Shown here in pieces: positions 1-11,210 of a DNA stretch of 64,000 nucleotides. The translations under genes and the position numbers were made by a program. This stretch comes from Ornithorhynchus anatinus (lineage: Eukaryota > Chordata > Mammalia > Monotremata > Ornithorhynchidae). Location of the stretch: assembly GCF_004115215.2 (NCBI RefSeq), contig NC_041751.1:32833798-32897797 (forward strand), given 5' to 3'. Under the pieces are notes generated by a model, which ran no database searches, was not told where the DNA came from, and saw nothing but the letters and a program-made list of their open reading frames with translations. Each line of letters begins with the position of its first letter. Within the stretch, counting starts at the first letter, position 1.

Positions 1-726
1 GTGGTTCCGAGGCGGAGGGAAGCGAGGAGAAAGGGCTCGAGCAAGGCAGTGGAAGTGGGAGAGTCAAGAGTGAGGTCCAGAGAGAAGGTGCGCGTAGGAG
101 GGGCGAAGTAAGAGGGAGTGAGTAGGGGAGTCTCAGGTGAAGACACGGGAAAGGGACAAAGAGGGTGGAGGATGTTGAAGTCGCTGGTCAGGAGCTTCTC
201 TCTGATGTGGGGTGAGATGGTTAGCTCTTGGAGGTTGAGGAAGCAGCGTGGCTTAGTGGCAAGAGCCCGGGTTTGGGAGTCAGAGGTCGGGGGTTCCAAT
301 CCCAGCCCCGCCACTTTTCGGCCGTGTGACTGGGCAACTGACTTCACTTCTCTGGGCCTCCGTTACCTCATCTGGGAAATGGGGATGAAAACCGTGAGCC
401 CCACGTGGGTCAACCTGACAACTCTGTATCTACCCCAGCACTTAGAACGGTGCTTGGCACACGGTAAGTGCTTCACAGATACCATCCTTCTCATTCAGGA
501 GTCGTGGGGATATTCGTGTCTGGTAACCTTTTGGATAGTGTTCTGAGCACCAGAGCGGAGTAGAAACTGAAGAGAGGAGAGGCCAGGAGATGGGAGACCA
601 GTGAAGAGGCTAATCCAGTAGCCTCAAATTGCGGGACAAAAACGTAAGCCAGGACAATGACTGGGTGAAGAGGAAGGGGTGGGCGCGAAAATGAAGTGGA
701 GAAACAAAAAATGTGTCTCCCCATCC
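1..726. repeat. L2-like remnants with a Mon1 SINE
   Basis: No gene is seen. Purine-rich sequence at 1-240 and 540-720 resembles the 3-prime untranslated part of monotreme L2 in antisense, but is too decayed for a firm call. A plus-strand Mon1 SINE is inserted at about 243-486. Confidence 0.45.
243..486 (+). repeat. Mon1 SINE, near full length
   Basis: Starts with the tRNA-like head GCAGCGTGGCTTAGTGG, has a B-box-like GGGTTCCAATCCC, passes through the CAAATGGGGAT-type core and ends in the L2-like tail with GGTGCTTGGCACACGGTAAG. Confidence 0.85.
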
Positions 727-1346
727 TTATAATAATAACGTTGGCGTTAATTAAGCTCATACGATGTGCCAGGCGCTGTATTAAGCGCTTATATGAACAC
801 AGTTAGCATACCCGCTAATATCAGTTACCTCATTCAGCTGACAGAAAGTGGCTTATCCCGCCCCTCCTTCCATGGCCGTTTTTGTTCTCCTTCACTGATT
901 GATTCTTTCTTCTCCGACGTTCTTCCCCACCCCCGTTCTCCTCCCGCTCCTCCTCCTCTTCTCCTCAGTCCCCTGCTTCTTCTTGCCCTCGCTCCTCCTT
1001 TTCCTCTTCTATTCCCCCTTTCGGCTTCTTAGGCCTCTTCCTTCTCCTATGACTGGAAAGGAGCCCAGCCCGCGGGGCTGGCACAAGCAGGGCGGTTTGG
1101 GGGGACTGGAGCAGCCCTCTCAGTGGTGTCAGTCCCTGGACATTTACCGAGAGCGGCTGCTAAGGCCGCTCTGGTTCTGGAAAGGCCAGCGGGCTGCGCC
1201 GCCGTGTGCGGGAGTTAAGAGTCCGGTTAAGGCTGTCCGGGGTCGGGGACAGAGGTGGCCCTGGAGTTATTCGGGTCCAAAATGCCCCCTCCCCGGAGGG
1301 AACTCCACTCACAGGGAAACTGACCACCAACTCCCTCTCCCTTTAG
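727..1346. other. Sequence 5-prime of the first visible V2R exon
   Basis: A short minus-oriented Mon1 fragment lies at about 727-800 and a CT-rich tract at about 890-1030. The rest is unrecognised. V2R exons 1 and 2 were looked for here and not found. A polypyrimidine tract and CTTTAG acceptor stand directly before exon 3. Confidence 0.5.
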
Positions 1347-2143
1347 ATCGTCTACGGCCCGTTTGACGCCACCCTGGAGGACAAGGCCCGGTTTCCCACC
1401 CTCCATCAGATAGCGCCCAAGGACCTCAGCCAGCCCCTGGTCATCGTCCGCCTCCTGGTGCACTTTAACTGGACCTGGGTGGGGCTGGTGGTTACGGACA
1501 ACATGAAGGGGGAGGAATTCCTCAGAGAGATGCGGAGGGAGATGGCGCGGAATGAGATCTGTCAGGCCTTCGAAAACAAAGTTCCCCAAAGCGATAATAT
1601 GAGTTATGCCTTTAAGAAGGTGTTTTCCGTATTCAGGACTCAACGGCTAACGTCGTTACTCTGTCGGGGGATACCGACTGTATGACTAGTTTTGCCTATG
1701 TAATGACTGAAAGCCGAATGGCACCCAAGGTCTGGATTATCACTTCTACCTGGGATTTCTCCTTGAGCTACACTCCCAAATCCGATCTAAGCATCCTCCA
1801 CGGGGCCCTGTCATTTTCCCCGCACAAGAAAGAGATTCCCAGTTTCAAGGACTTTCTCCGCAAGGTCAATCCGTCTCACTATCCCGATGACTTCTTCCTG
1901 GAACTGTTTTGGAAGATAAAAGAAATTTGTTTCGACTTTGAGGAGCAGAAGACGAATCCGATATGCTCAGAGAACGTCACCTTGGAGCAATGGCCCCGAC
2001 ACATCTTCGACGTGCATCTGAGTGATGAGAGTCAGCTGGTGTACAGAGCCGTGTACGCCGTGGCCCGCGGGCTCCACGAGGTCCTCAGCTCGGAGGAGGG
2101 AGCGGTGGATGCTGGACGCGGCGGGGCGCCTCCCCCGTGGCGG
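1347..2143 (+). CDS. V2R exon 3, ligand-binding domain
   Basis: Begins after CTTTAG with IVYGPFDATLEDK and contains QIAPKD, HFNWTWVGLV and, after the slip near 1627, DSTANVVTLSGDTD, MAPKVWIITSTWDF and AVYAVARGLHEVL. These are hallmarks of the second half of the class C flytrap domain. It ends in phase 0 at CGG before GTAACC. Confidence 0.87.
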
Positions 2144-2149
2144 GTAACC

Positions 2150-3530
2150 CCCCCCGCACTTTTCGGTTGAAAAAAGGCCCCTCCCTTATCTCCCGTGGAG
2201 GTGCGGCCACCCGTGGTCTCTGAACGGAGGCTCGTCTGACCCAAATCCCCCAACGCCAAGGCCTTTAGCGGTCTATTGGGGATTTCCCCTCCAGGGTCAA
2301 TAGGTGCATCCCACTTGCCTGTGAGAGGTCCACTGGGCTGGAGAGGCCATAGCTCCCTTAAAGTAGACAGTTCGGCATCTCTGGTAATCTCTTCATGGTA
2401 TTCTCGAGTATTTACTATGTGGCAAACACTGTACTAAGCGCTGGAGGTCGATACCTGCCCCCCGTCTATTCTCCAGCTTGGAGAACTCATTCGCTTCCAC
2501 AGTTTCAACTACCATCCCTCCCTCCCTCCATGCTCGCACCTCTTCCTGCCTTGGAGACACCTCTTCTCGGAGGTCCTCCCGTCACCTCAAACGTAGCGGA
2601 TCTACGACAGCGCTCCTTATCTTCCCTCCCAAACCCTGTCCTCTCCCCGATTTCCCCGTCACCGTGGGCGGCACGACCGTCCTTCCCGTCTCACGAGCCC
2701 GTAACCTTGGTGTCATCCTGGATTCCGCTCTCTCGTTCAATCCCCATATCCAATCTGTCCCCAGATCCTGCCCGTCTCCCCTTCACAACGTGGCCAAGAT
2801 CCGCCCTTTCCTCTCCATCCAAACCGCTACCTTTTCTACAGTCCCTCATCCTACCCCGAGCGGATGACCGCATCCTCCTCCTCTCTGAACTCCCGAACTC
2901 CTGCCTCTCCCCATTTCAGTCCGTACATCACTCCGCTGCCCGGATCGTCTTTCTGCAGAAATGCCCTGGGCCTGGCACCCCCCTCCTCAAAAATCTCCAG
3001 CGGTTGCTTATCAGCCTCTGTATCAAGCAAAAATGTTCCTTACCACTGGCTTTAGAGCTGTCCATCCCCTTGCCCCCTTCTTACCTCATCTCCCTTCTCT
3101 CCTTCTCCACCCCAGCCCGCACACTCCGCTCCTCCGCTGCCGCTCACCTTCTCGATGGGCCTTGTGCTCGCCTGGCCCGCCATCGACCCCTGGCCCACGT
3201 CCTACCTCCGGCCTGGAACGCCCTCCTTCCTCACATCTACCAAAATCTTCCCCGCTTGTCCTCAGCTCCCCCTCCCTTCCGCTACCCCACGACTTGTTCT
3301 CTTTCCTCTTCCCCCCTCCCCGCTCCGTGGCACTTCTGTATTTATGCTTATATCTAGAATTCTATTGATTTATATCGATTCCTGTTTCCTTGTATTTCCT
3401 TGCCTAGCTGCCTCCTGCCAGACTGTGAGCCCGTTATGAACAGCGATTGTCTCTCTTTTCCAAGCACTGAGTATAGAGTACAGTGCTCTGCACACAGTCA
3501 GTGCACAGTAAATGCTATCGAATGAACAGA
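2150..3530 (+). mobile_element. L2 LINE, 3-prime end of ORF2 plus tail, in V2R intron 3
   Basis: A Mon1 tail fragment (about 2393-2456) joins an L2 copy at about 2456-3527. The copy keeps reverse transcriptase C-terminal traces such as RNLGVILDSALSFNPHI and HNVAKIRPFLS near 2700-2830, and CNA- and HWLP-like blocks further on, spread over all three frames. It ends in the L2 tail CAGTGCTCTGCACACAGT. Old and heavily decayed. 2150-2390 holds nothing recognised. Confidence 0.75.
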
Positions 3531-4100
3531 TACGGGGTTAACGGGTAGAATCCCTCACTGTCCCGTATAGGCCAAACCCCGTTCATCTCTACTTTACAAA
3601 TGAGGTAACTGAGGCGACTGAAGTTCCAAGACCTGAACCTGGAGCGGTGGGATTCGCACCCACATCCTCTGATTCCCAGGCCCGCGCTCTTTCCAGTCGG
3701 GAGCACCGCTGCCCACTGATTCCGGAGAGTAGAGCAGAGTCACGGAATCAATCCCCGTTCCCATCTTTTTTCATCTCCTCTTCCTTTTCCCTCGAGTCCC
3801 CAAAGAGGTTCGTCTTCTCTACCCGGGCGTGAGAAAGCCCTCGGGGCTGGATCCCCCGTCTGTGTCTAGAGAGGGAGATGCTTCGTGGCAGGGTTTCCCT
3901 TTCCTCCTCGGCCCCCCCACTACGTCCATTTTCAGAGTCGGAAAGGCGCAGGCAGGCGACCCGAGGAGGAAATGCAGCAACCACTCCCTCCAGCCTCCAG
4001 CTCCGAGGCCCAACCTTCAACAACCCTCTCGCCCCGGGGTCGCGGCCAGTCCCTTGGGCCCGACCATCGGAGAGCCCCGGGGATCTCTCTGTCCTTCCAG
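3530..4100. repeat. Minus-strand Mon1 SINE, then unmarked intron
   Basis: A decayed minus-oriented Mon1 SINE is at about 3530-3713 (ACAAATGAGGTAACTGAGGC, then the inverted tRNA-like head). From 3714 to 4100 nothing is recognised until the CTGTCCTTCCAG acceptor of V2R exon 4. Confidence 0.6.
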
Positions 4101-4322
4101 GTCCACTCCGTCCTGAGCCACGTCGGCGGGAACGGCGGTGATGAGAACGGGATGGTTTGGGGAGAGTCGAGGGTGTCCGCTACAAAGTACGATATCAAAA
4201 ACTTTGTGGCTCATCCCATCGAGAGTCAAGTGACGGTGGGAGAGTTTGACGCTCTGGCTCCTGCCGGCCAAAACCTCGTCATCGATGAACAGGCCATCGT
4301 GTGGGCCAATGATGACGCGTCG
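4101..4322 (+). CDS. V2R exon 4
   Basis: The frame is open in phase 0 from VHSVLSHVGGN to the donor CG/GTGAGG. It has the family pattern DENG, then YDIKNF, TVGEFD and a closing IDEQAIVW (compare the usual FDxNGE, YDIxN, VGxxD and IxEDAIEW). No slip. Confidence 0.85.
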
Positions 4323-5242
4323 GTGAGGAGCCTGGGGACATCTCTTCGCCGGAGGGAGGGAACAGTAGGGATGGTCAGGGCAAAGGGCTTTGAGGGAGAG
4401 CGACTTAAGGTGCATTTGTTTCCCGCCTCATCGCCCTGTCCTCTTCCCCCAGTCAGTGATGCTCCCTGTCTCCTGCTTCTCCCAGTCAATCCAAGCTATT
4501 TACTGAGCACTCATTGTGCGTGCTGAACTCGGGACCGGGGAAAGTAAGATAAAGTAGCCTAGGTAGACACGATCCCGGGCCACAAGGAGCTGAGGGGCCA
4601 CAGGAGGATAAGGACGTGCAAATCAATCCTGCACCCGAATATAGAGATTCCTAAAGAAGTGTGAGACTGGGGTGAGTAGGAGGTGCTTCAGGAGCCCAGA
4701 ACCGAGTGTAAAGGCGATGCAGAGGGGCGGGGAAGTCTAGAGATGAGGGCTTAATCTGAGAAGGCTTAAATCCATCAGAGATATTTATGGAGCGCTTATT
4801 CCGTTCTGAACTCTGTACTAAGCGCTTGGGAGAAAAGAATGCAATAGAGCTGGAAGACATGCACAAGAATCTCACCATCTCGTTGAGAAGATGGGCATTA
4901 AAATGAACGAATGACTTGTGGAGATGCACAGAAGTGCTCTCTGGCAGAGGACTGGCGAATAGCAACGGCAACAGGTGGAGGTGCCTAGGTGACAGAGAGA
5001 GGGGGATTTAGTCGGGAAGCGGGAAGGTCTCTTGGAGGAGATGTGAATTGAAGAAGGCACTGAAAGTGAGGAGAGCGGCCGTCAGTTGTCTATGAAGAGG
5101 GAGAGAGGTTCAGGAAAATCTCGCTCGCTCCTCTTTCGTGCCTTGGGTCCTCTTCCCTCCTCCCCTGACCCTGGAATTGCCCCCGATTCCCTCGTCTTCC
5201 CTGCAGTGTTCAGCACTCCCCGCTTTCTCTTTCCATCCTCAG
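4323..5242. repeat. V2R intron 4 with antisense L2 tails
   Basis: Antisense L2-tail pieces are seen at about 4494-4640 and 4768-4870 (TTTATGGAGCGCTTATTCCG type). L2 untranslated sequence with CTTGGAGGAGATGTGAATTG lies near 4940-5100. No gene. Confidence 0.55.
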
Positions 5243-5366
5243 ATCCCCACCTCCGTGTGCAGTGGTGACTGTCAGCCCGGAACGCGAAAAACGAGAGAGT
5301 CGGGTGAGCCCGTATGCTGCTTTACTTGTATCCAGTGCCCGGACGGGGCCATCAGCAGTCAGATGA
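5243..5366 (+). CDS. V2R exon 5, cysteine-rich hinge
   Basis: A 124-base exon, the family-typical length, between CATCCTCAG and A/GTAAGTG. It encodes the first six cysteines of the nine-cysteine domain (SVCSGDCQPG, EPVCCFTCIQCPDG) and ends in phase 1. Confidence 0.9.
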
Positions 5367-5494
5367 GTAAGTGTTGACCTTGAGTCCAACCCCTCTCGGG
5401 CACTGTTCCGGACGATCCTCTGGGAGCCCCTTCCAGGTGGCTGTGTCCGGGGACCCTTGGCATCTAGACAAAGGAGGGAAACCCAATGATTTTT

Positions 5495-5945
5495 TATTAT
5501 TAAGTGCCGTCGAGTCACTTCTGACTCATAGCGACTCCATGGCTGTACTTTCCCCAGAACGTCCCCTCCTCTGCTGTAACCCACAACCCTTCTAATGGTT
5601 CTACCGTTAGGGTTGTTACGGTCTCTATCCATCCAGCTGCCGGTCTGCCTCTTCCTCGTTTTCCCTGGACTTTTCCTAGCTTCGGCGTGTTCTCCAGAGA
5701 ATCAGTCCTGCTGTTTATGTGTGCAGTATATGCTCATCGAAGTCGGGTCACTTGGCCAAAGGCGGCTTGGGTTTAATTTGCTCCCAGATGCATCCCTTTG
5801 TCTTTCGGGCAATCCGTGATCTCCGCAAAAGCCTTCTCCAGCACCACATTTCAAAAGCTCGGACGTTCTTTCTGTCCTGTGTTTTCACTGTCCAGCTTTC
5901 AGATCCATACATCGTTACTGGAAACACCTCAGGGTTGCCAATTTG
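5495..5945 (-). mobile_element. RTE-clade LINE 3-prime fragment, BovB-like
   Basis: On the minus strand the fragment reads through the last part of a reverse transcriptase, MYGSESWTVKT then AFEMWCWRRLLR, a combination typical of RTE/BovB. Further on it gives GRTIRRVVG and SRYESEVTRRH. It ends in the short RTE-type tail GACTCGACGGCACTTAATAA. Several frames are needed to follow it, so it is an old copy. It lies in V2R intron 5. Confidence 0.65.
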
Positions 5946-6454
5946 CATCTGTGTGGCACAGATGGGCCCGGGATGTCAAAAAAACAAAGTTCATGTGGGA
6001 GTACACGTAGACCTATGTATTTTGAAGAGTATGAGGGTGTGTTGTGGTATTAACTGTAAGTGATTATTGCGTGTGAGGGTGGCCGGCAGAAGTGGTTGGC
6101 AAGGGTGGGAGACGTTTGATGAGTCGCCGAACGGGGATGACGTCGGTGTCCCCAGAGAAAGGAGGGCACGAACTCGGGAACAATACAACCCCAGCAAGAT
6201 TCACGGGATTTGCTGACTGCCAAATGTGGGCATGGTTTACTACGAATCCCGTGGGAAAGCAGAACAGAAGCAGGAAGGTGGGGAAGATGAGGAGGAAACT
6301 GGGGTTGAGAGAGCCTTACCTGGAGGGGCTCCTGGACCCAGCCAAAATCCACAGTCACGGCCAGGTTCTGCCGTTATCACTCAGCAGCGGTTCTCGGGGT
6401 GGGGAACGAGTGTGGCTTGGAACCTGTCTGAGACCCCGTTTGTTCCCCTCGCAG
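5946..6454. other. Remainder of V2R intron 5
   Basis: Nothing is recognised apart from the polypyrimidine tract and CCCCTCGCAG acceptor of exon 6. Confidence 0.5.
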
Positions 6455-7351
6455 ACATGGGCACGTGTGTGAAGTGCCCCGAAGACCACTATGCAAATAG
6501 GAAGAGGAATAGCTGTCTCCCGAAGGCTTTCACTTTCCTGACCTTTGAAGAACCTCTGGGGATGACCCTGGTCTTCCTCGCCCTCTCCTTCTCTCTTCTC
6601 AGCGTCGCGGTGCTGGGCGTCTTCATTAAGCACCGAGACACCCCCGTGGTGAGGGCCAATAACCGCCACCTCAGCTACACCCTCCTCATCGCCCTCACCC
6701 TCTGCTTCCTCTGCTCCTGCGTTTTCATCGGCCGGCCCGGCCCCGTCAGCTGCCTCCTCCGCCAGACCGCCTTCGGGGTGGTCTTCGCGGTGGCCGTCTC
6801 CTCCATCCTGGCCAAGACGGTCACGGTGGTGGTGGCCTTCAAGGCCACGGTTCCGGGGGGGCCGCAGCCGCACGTGGATGGGCCCCCGGGTGTCGGCCTC
6901 CATCGTCCTCGTCTGTTCCCTGGTCCAGGTGGCCATCTGCGCCGCCTGGCTGGGGGCCGCTCCCCCCTTCCCGGACCTGGACGTGCTCTCCGAGCCCGGA
7001 CACATCGTCGTCCAGTGTAACGAAGGCTCGGTGATCGCCTTCTACTGCGTCCTGGGCTACCTGGGCTTCCTGGCCCTGGTCAGCTTCACCGTGGCCTTCC
7101 TGGCCCGCAGGCTGCCCGACAGCTTCAACGAGGCCAAGTTCATCACGTTCAGCATGCTGGTCTTCTGCAGCGTCTGGATCTCCTTCCTGCCCGCCTACCA
7201 GAGCAGCAAGGGGAAGGCCATGGTGGCCGTGGAGGTCTTCTCCATCCTGGCCTCCAGCGCCGGGCTGCTGGGCTGCATCTTCGTCCCCAAGTGCTACGTG
7301 ATCCTCCTGCGGCCCGACAGGAACACTCGGGAGTGGCTCAAAGCCCGGTGA
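6455..7351 (+). CDS. V2R exon 6, seven-helix domain
   Basis: Joins exon 5 in phase 1 to give the last three hinge cysteines ([20 protein letters not shown]). The class C seven-helix region follows: [49 protein letters not shown], then after the slip at 6855-6861 [42 protein letters not shown] and [16 protein letters not shown] at 7349-7351. Confidence 0.9.
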
Positions 7352-9330
7352 CTCTCGGGGCCTCGACCTTTTTCTCCCTCGGGGAACTTCTCCACCTCTA
7401 TAAAGAATCTACAACTCCCTAGGTTAAGGGGCACCTGGAGTCAGTTTCCGCTCATCCCTTCAGGGAACGTGATAATTATGGCGTTTAACGAATATCACCC
7501 TTATTGTTATTGTTAATTGTGTGGTGATTATTATCATTAACATCATCCTTATCGTGCCAGGGCCCAGCTCCCTCTTCCGCACGGGGTTTACATACTGATG
7601 TCGTCTGGGTGGATTCCGCTGACCGATGCCCTAAATTGAACCAACATGTTCCAACGCTACCACGCAACCCCACAGGGAACTGTGTTGTTCAGCGTTTGTC
7701 AGCCATTTGGGCAAGCAGTGTCACTGCCCAAGAGCTCCGCATAAACGCCAGAGACCCTTCTGTTTCTTGTGAATGATTTTTAGAAAGGTTGAATGCAACC
7801 CGGATTTTCTCTTTTGGTTTTATGACACTTATTGAGCATCTCCTGGGTGGAGATTATTCTATTAGGTGTTTAAGGTACACAAGAAGAAGAAGAAGATTCG
7901 GTCCTTTCCTTCTAGGAGTTTACCTTCTCAAGGAGAGAAACTGAAAAGCCTTGTCTTTTGTGCCTTAGGTAAAGGAATACAAAGTTCAATAAAAACATGA
8001 TGAAAGATCACTAGAATACGATTGAGTGAAGAACAAATTAAATGTGTTCCCTGCACGATGATGGTATGTGTTAAGCGCTTCCTTTGTGTCCAACATTGGG
8101 CTGGGGCGGATATAAGCTAATCAGATTGGACACAGTCCCTGTCCCACATGGGGGGGGGGGGGTGTCACAGTCTTCATGCCCATTTTACAGGCGATGTAAC
8201 TGAGGCCCAGAGAAATTAAGCGACTTGTCCAAGGTCACACGGTAGCCAAATGGCGGAGCCAGGATCGGAACCCAGGTCCTCCTGACTCCCAGGCCCGTGC
8301 TCTATCCTCTAGTCACGCTGCTTCTCTACGCAAGTACATGAATCACACTTTCAGGGATGATGGGTTCCCCAGGGTGGATAAAATAACTCCCTTACCAGTA
8401 TTAGTAGTTTTCATAATAGCATTTATTAAGCACTTCCCTTGTGCACCTGGAAGTGCAAGGATTCTCCGGGAAGTGATGTAGGCTTCAGGATCAGGATTTA
8501 AGGATCCATCTCCTGTCTCCCAAGCACGAATTGGTCCACTCAGAGAAGTTCTGGCTCTTCCCTGTTAGGCTCAGGGCGATAATAAATGCAAAGAGCCAGA
8601 AGATAGGAAGCCAAGCGACCCTCGGTGATTCCTAACCAAGACCCCAGCGATATGTGTCCTCTTCCGACATAATAAAATAATAATAATGATTACTATGTGC
8701 CAAGCACTGTTCTAAGCGTTGGGAGGGATACAAGGTGATCAGCTTGTCCCACGTGGGGCTCACAATCTTCAACCCCATTTTACAGATGAGGTGACTGAGG
8801 CCCAGAGAAGTTAAGTGACTTGTCCCAAGTCTCACAGCAGACAAGCGACGGAACCGGGAATAGAACCCATGCCCTTTGACTCTCAAGCCCGGGCTCTTTC
8901 CACTGAGCCCCGCTTCCCCGGATTGTTTTACTTGCTCTGACCAGCTCTCCCGCAGTGGGGAAACTGGCCAAATGGATGGAGGGGTGGATGAGAGAGTGTG
9001 CGGATGTAGCAACGCCCCTCATCTCCACAGCTGGGGAAAAAAAACAACATTTGGAGGGTCCTGTACACTGACAGAGAATTATTCTCCAGGTCCTGATCAA
9101 TCAAGTGGTCGAGATCCACTTCGGTGGCAGAGCTCCGATGCCCGGGCATAGAGGGGCAAAACTGAGCTCAACATATTATTCCTGGGCCGGAACAGCCGAC
9201 ACCGCACCTATATCACAAATTTTACTCTGCCTGTGACATTTCTTCTTATTTGCTTATACCAGATGGGTTGAGGTGGAGAGTGAGTTTTCAGCCTGTTATG
9301 GGGAGTTGAGGGGAGCTATAAAACCCATGG
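7352..9330. repeat. 3-prime flank of the V2R with two minus-strand Mon1 SINEs
   Basis: Minus-oriented Mon1 SINEs lie at about 8058-8326 (interrupted by a G13 run at 8150-8162) and 8668-8920. Short AT-rich SINE scraps are at 7480-7560 and 8405-8450. 8920-9330 shows nothing recognisable. Confidence 0.7.
7988..7993 (+). terminator. Possible V2R polyadenylation signal
   Basis: AATAAA about 640 bases after the V2R stop codon, in sequence without an obvious repeat. Position only; no cleavage site can be proved. Confidence 0.35.
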
Positions 9331-10465
9331 GTTTTTATTTCTCTCTCTGTTGCATTTTTCTCTCTCTTTTCATCCTGCCTCCCTGCCTCTTTGCTTCTCC
9401 GTTTCAACCCTTTCATGCTTATTTAACTCTCTCTCTCTCCTGCATTTTTATCTCTCTTTTCATCTTGCCTCGCTGTCTCTTTGCTTCTCCATTTCAACTC
9501 TTTCATGCTTATCTAACTCTCCGTCTCTCTCTCCCCATTGATCTTTACCTCTCATTTTCTGCCTTTCTACCTTCCTCTAGCTCTACCTCCCGCTACCGGA
9601 TCTCTACTTCTCATTCATGTCTCTCTCTGAGTTTCTTTGTATTGCCATTTCCTCTTTTTCTCCTTTATTTAGCTCCCTCTCAACTCCCCTCGGTGGATAT
9701 CTCTCTCTCATTGTCCGTCCCTCTGACTCTGTTTTTTCTTTCCATTACATAAATATCTCCAAATTATCTATTGCCATTTCCTCCTTTTCTCTTTTATTTA
9801 GCTCTTTCTCTCAACTCCCCTTGCCTGAATTCTCTCTCATTCTCTGTGCCTCTGACTGTTTTTTCTTTCCATTACATAAGTATCTCCAATTTGTCTACTG
9901 CCATTTCCTCCTTTTCTCTTTTATTTAGTTCTTTCTCTCAACTCCTCTCACCGGATCTCTCTCTCATGATTGTCTGTCCCTCTGTATGTCTCTCTTCGCA
10001 TTACCAAATATCTTCAATTTATCTATATTTGAGTTCAGTTACATCTCTCCATATTTTATCTCTGTATCTCTGTTCTCTTCCCCTCTCTCTATTGCATATC
10101 CATCTCTTGCTTATTTCAGTTCCCATATCTCTCCGCCTCTCTCCATTTCGTACTTTTCTATTTTATCTTTTCCGCTCTATCTCTCTTTAGATCTCTGACT
10201 CCCTTCATTCTGCCTCTCTCCCTCTCACGGCCCAATATCTCTGTCTCTTCTTCATCTCGGTCTCGATGCCTCTCCTTCGCCTCTGGCCCTTTTCATCTCC
10301 CCATTTCTATCAGCCCCGCGTCTCTCTGCCTCGTTTGTTTGCGCTTTCGGGTCTTTCTACCTCCGAACGTCACCTCCTTTGAGTTGAACTCAGGCTCTCA
10401 ATCTATTTCTCTCTTCTTATCTCGGTCTCTCTCCACGGTATCTCTGTGTGTCGTTTGTCTGTCTG
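9330..10465 (+). repeat. CT-rich tandem repeat block
   Basis: About 1.1 kb of pyrimidine-rich sequence. It contains two roughly 95-base units at about 9350-9530 (GCTTCTCC.TTTCAA, CTTTCATGCTTAT) and about three roughly 125-base units from about 9640 to 10010 (GCCATTTCCTCC, TTTATTTAG, TTTCCATTACATAA). It then fades into irregular TCTCTC sequence. The long Ser/Leu frames here are a by-product of composition. Confidence 0.8.
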
Positions 10466-10802
10466 TCTCTCTGAGAGGATGGACAAACAGCACGTTGCCT
10501 GGCAGAGGAGACACAGCAGGGCGGGGGAGTTGGCAGACTGAGATGCAGAGGAATATAGAGGGAAGGGCGATTTCTGGCTCTCTAAAAAAGAGACTCCTTC
10601 TGCGTGGACCTTTGGTTGGGAGATTTTCAGAGGGAGGGAAGGGTGAGATCTTTATCCAAGGTCTCCCAGGACCAGGGGGATCCTTTGGCCTTCCCTGACT
10701 AAGCCCTCCTTTCCTCTTCTCTCACTCCCTTCCTCATCACCCTGACTTTTCCCCTTTAATCACCCCCCGCCCCTGCCCCACAGCACTTATGTCCATATCT
10801 CT
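10466..10802. other. Unmarked sequence
   Basis: Nothing recognised. 10700-10790 resembles the CT-rich part of an L2 3-prime end (CACCCTGACTTTTCCCC, then CCCACAGCACTTATG). Confidence 0.35.
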
Positions 10803-11066
10803 CATTTATAATAATGTTGGTATTTGTTAAGCGCTTACTATGTGCCGAGCACTGTTCTAAGCGCCGGGGTAGACACAGGGGAATCAGGTGGTCCCACGTG
10901 GGGCTCACAGTTTTAATCCCCATTTTACAGATGAGGGAACTGAGGCCCAGAGAAGTCAAGTGACTCGCCCACAGTCACACAGCCGACAAGTGGCAGAGCT
11001 GGGATTTGAACTCTTGACCTCTGACTCCAAAGCCCGGGCTCTTTCCACTGAGCCACGCTGCTTCTC
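10803..11066 (-). repeat. Mon1 SINE, full length
   Basis: Reads on the minus strand from the inverted tRNA-like head (CCACTGAGCCACGCTGCTTC at the right edge) to the TAATAATGTTGG tail at the left edge. An L2 tail in plus orientation follows at about 11068-11205. Confidence 0.88.
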
Positions 11067-11210
11067 TTTATATTAACGTCTGTCTCCCCCTCTAGACTGT
11101 CAGCTCCTTGCGGGCAGGGGATGTGTCTGTTATATTGCTAGAACCTCCTCTCCCGAGCGTTCTACACACAGTGGGCGCTCAATAAATAGGATTCGGTGAC
11201 TGATTGGGAA

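Larger units (their letters stand above)
1347..7351 (+). pseudogene. Vomeronasal type 2 receptor, exons 3-6, two frame slips
   Basis: V2Rs are class C GPCRs that detect pheromones on vomeronasal sensory neurons. They have a Venus-flytrap ligand domain, a cysteine-rich hinge and seven membrane helices. Four blocks are seen (1347-2143, 4101-4322, 5243-5366, 6455-7351) with AG and GT borders and fitting phases 0, 0 and 1. The block lengths (about 797, 222, 124 and 897 bases) match the usual V2R exons 3 to 6. The protein ends normally after the class C motif [10 protein letters not shown]. Exons 1 and 2 are not in the window. The frame slips by one base twice: in exon 3 near 1627 (one C short) and in exon 6 in the G7 run at 6855-6861. 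Outside these two points the sequence is well conserved. Either this is a young pseudogene, common in monotreme V2Rs, or the slips are consensus errors in G/C runs. Confidence 0.85.

Noticed and set aside
243-320. tRNA-like A and B boxes in SINE heads
   Set aside because: They belong to Mon1 elements with core and L2-like tails; no cloverleaf with a proper acceptor closes, so none was annotated as tRNA.
2395-3357. A 320-codon Ser/Pro-rich frame
   Set aside because: Lies in a decayed L2 copy and mostly in a frame other than the reverse transcriptase traces.
9273-10198. Ser/Leu-rich frames resembling membrane proteins
   Set aside because: Product of CT-rich tandem repeats, no consistent topology or family pattern.
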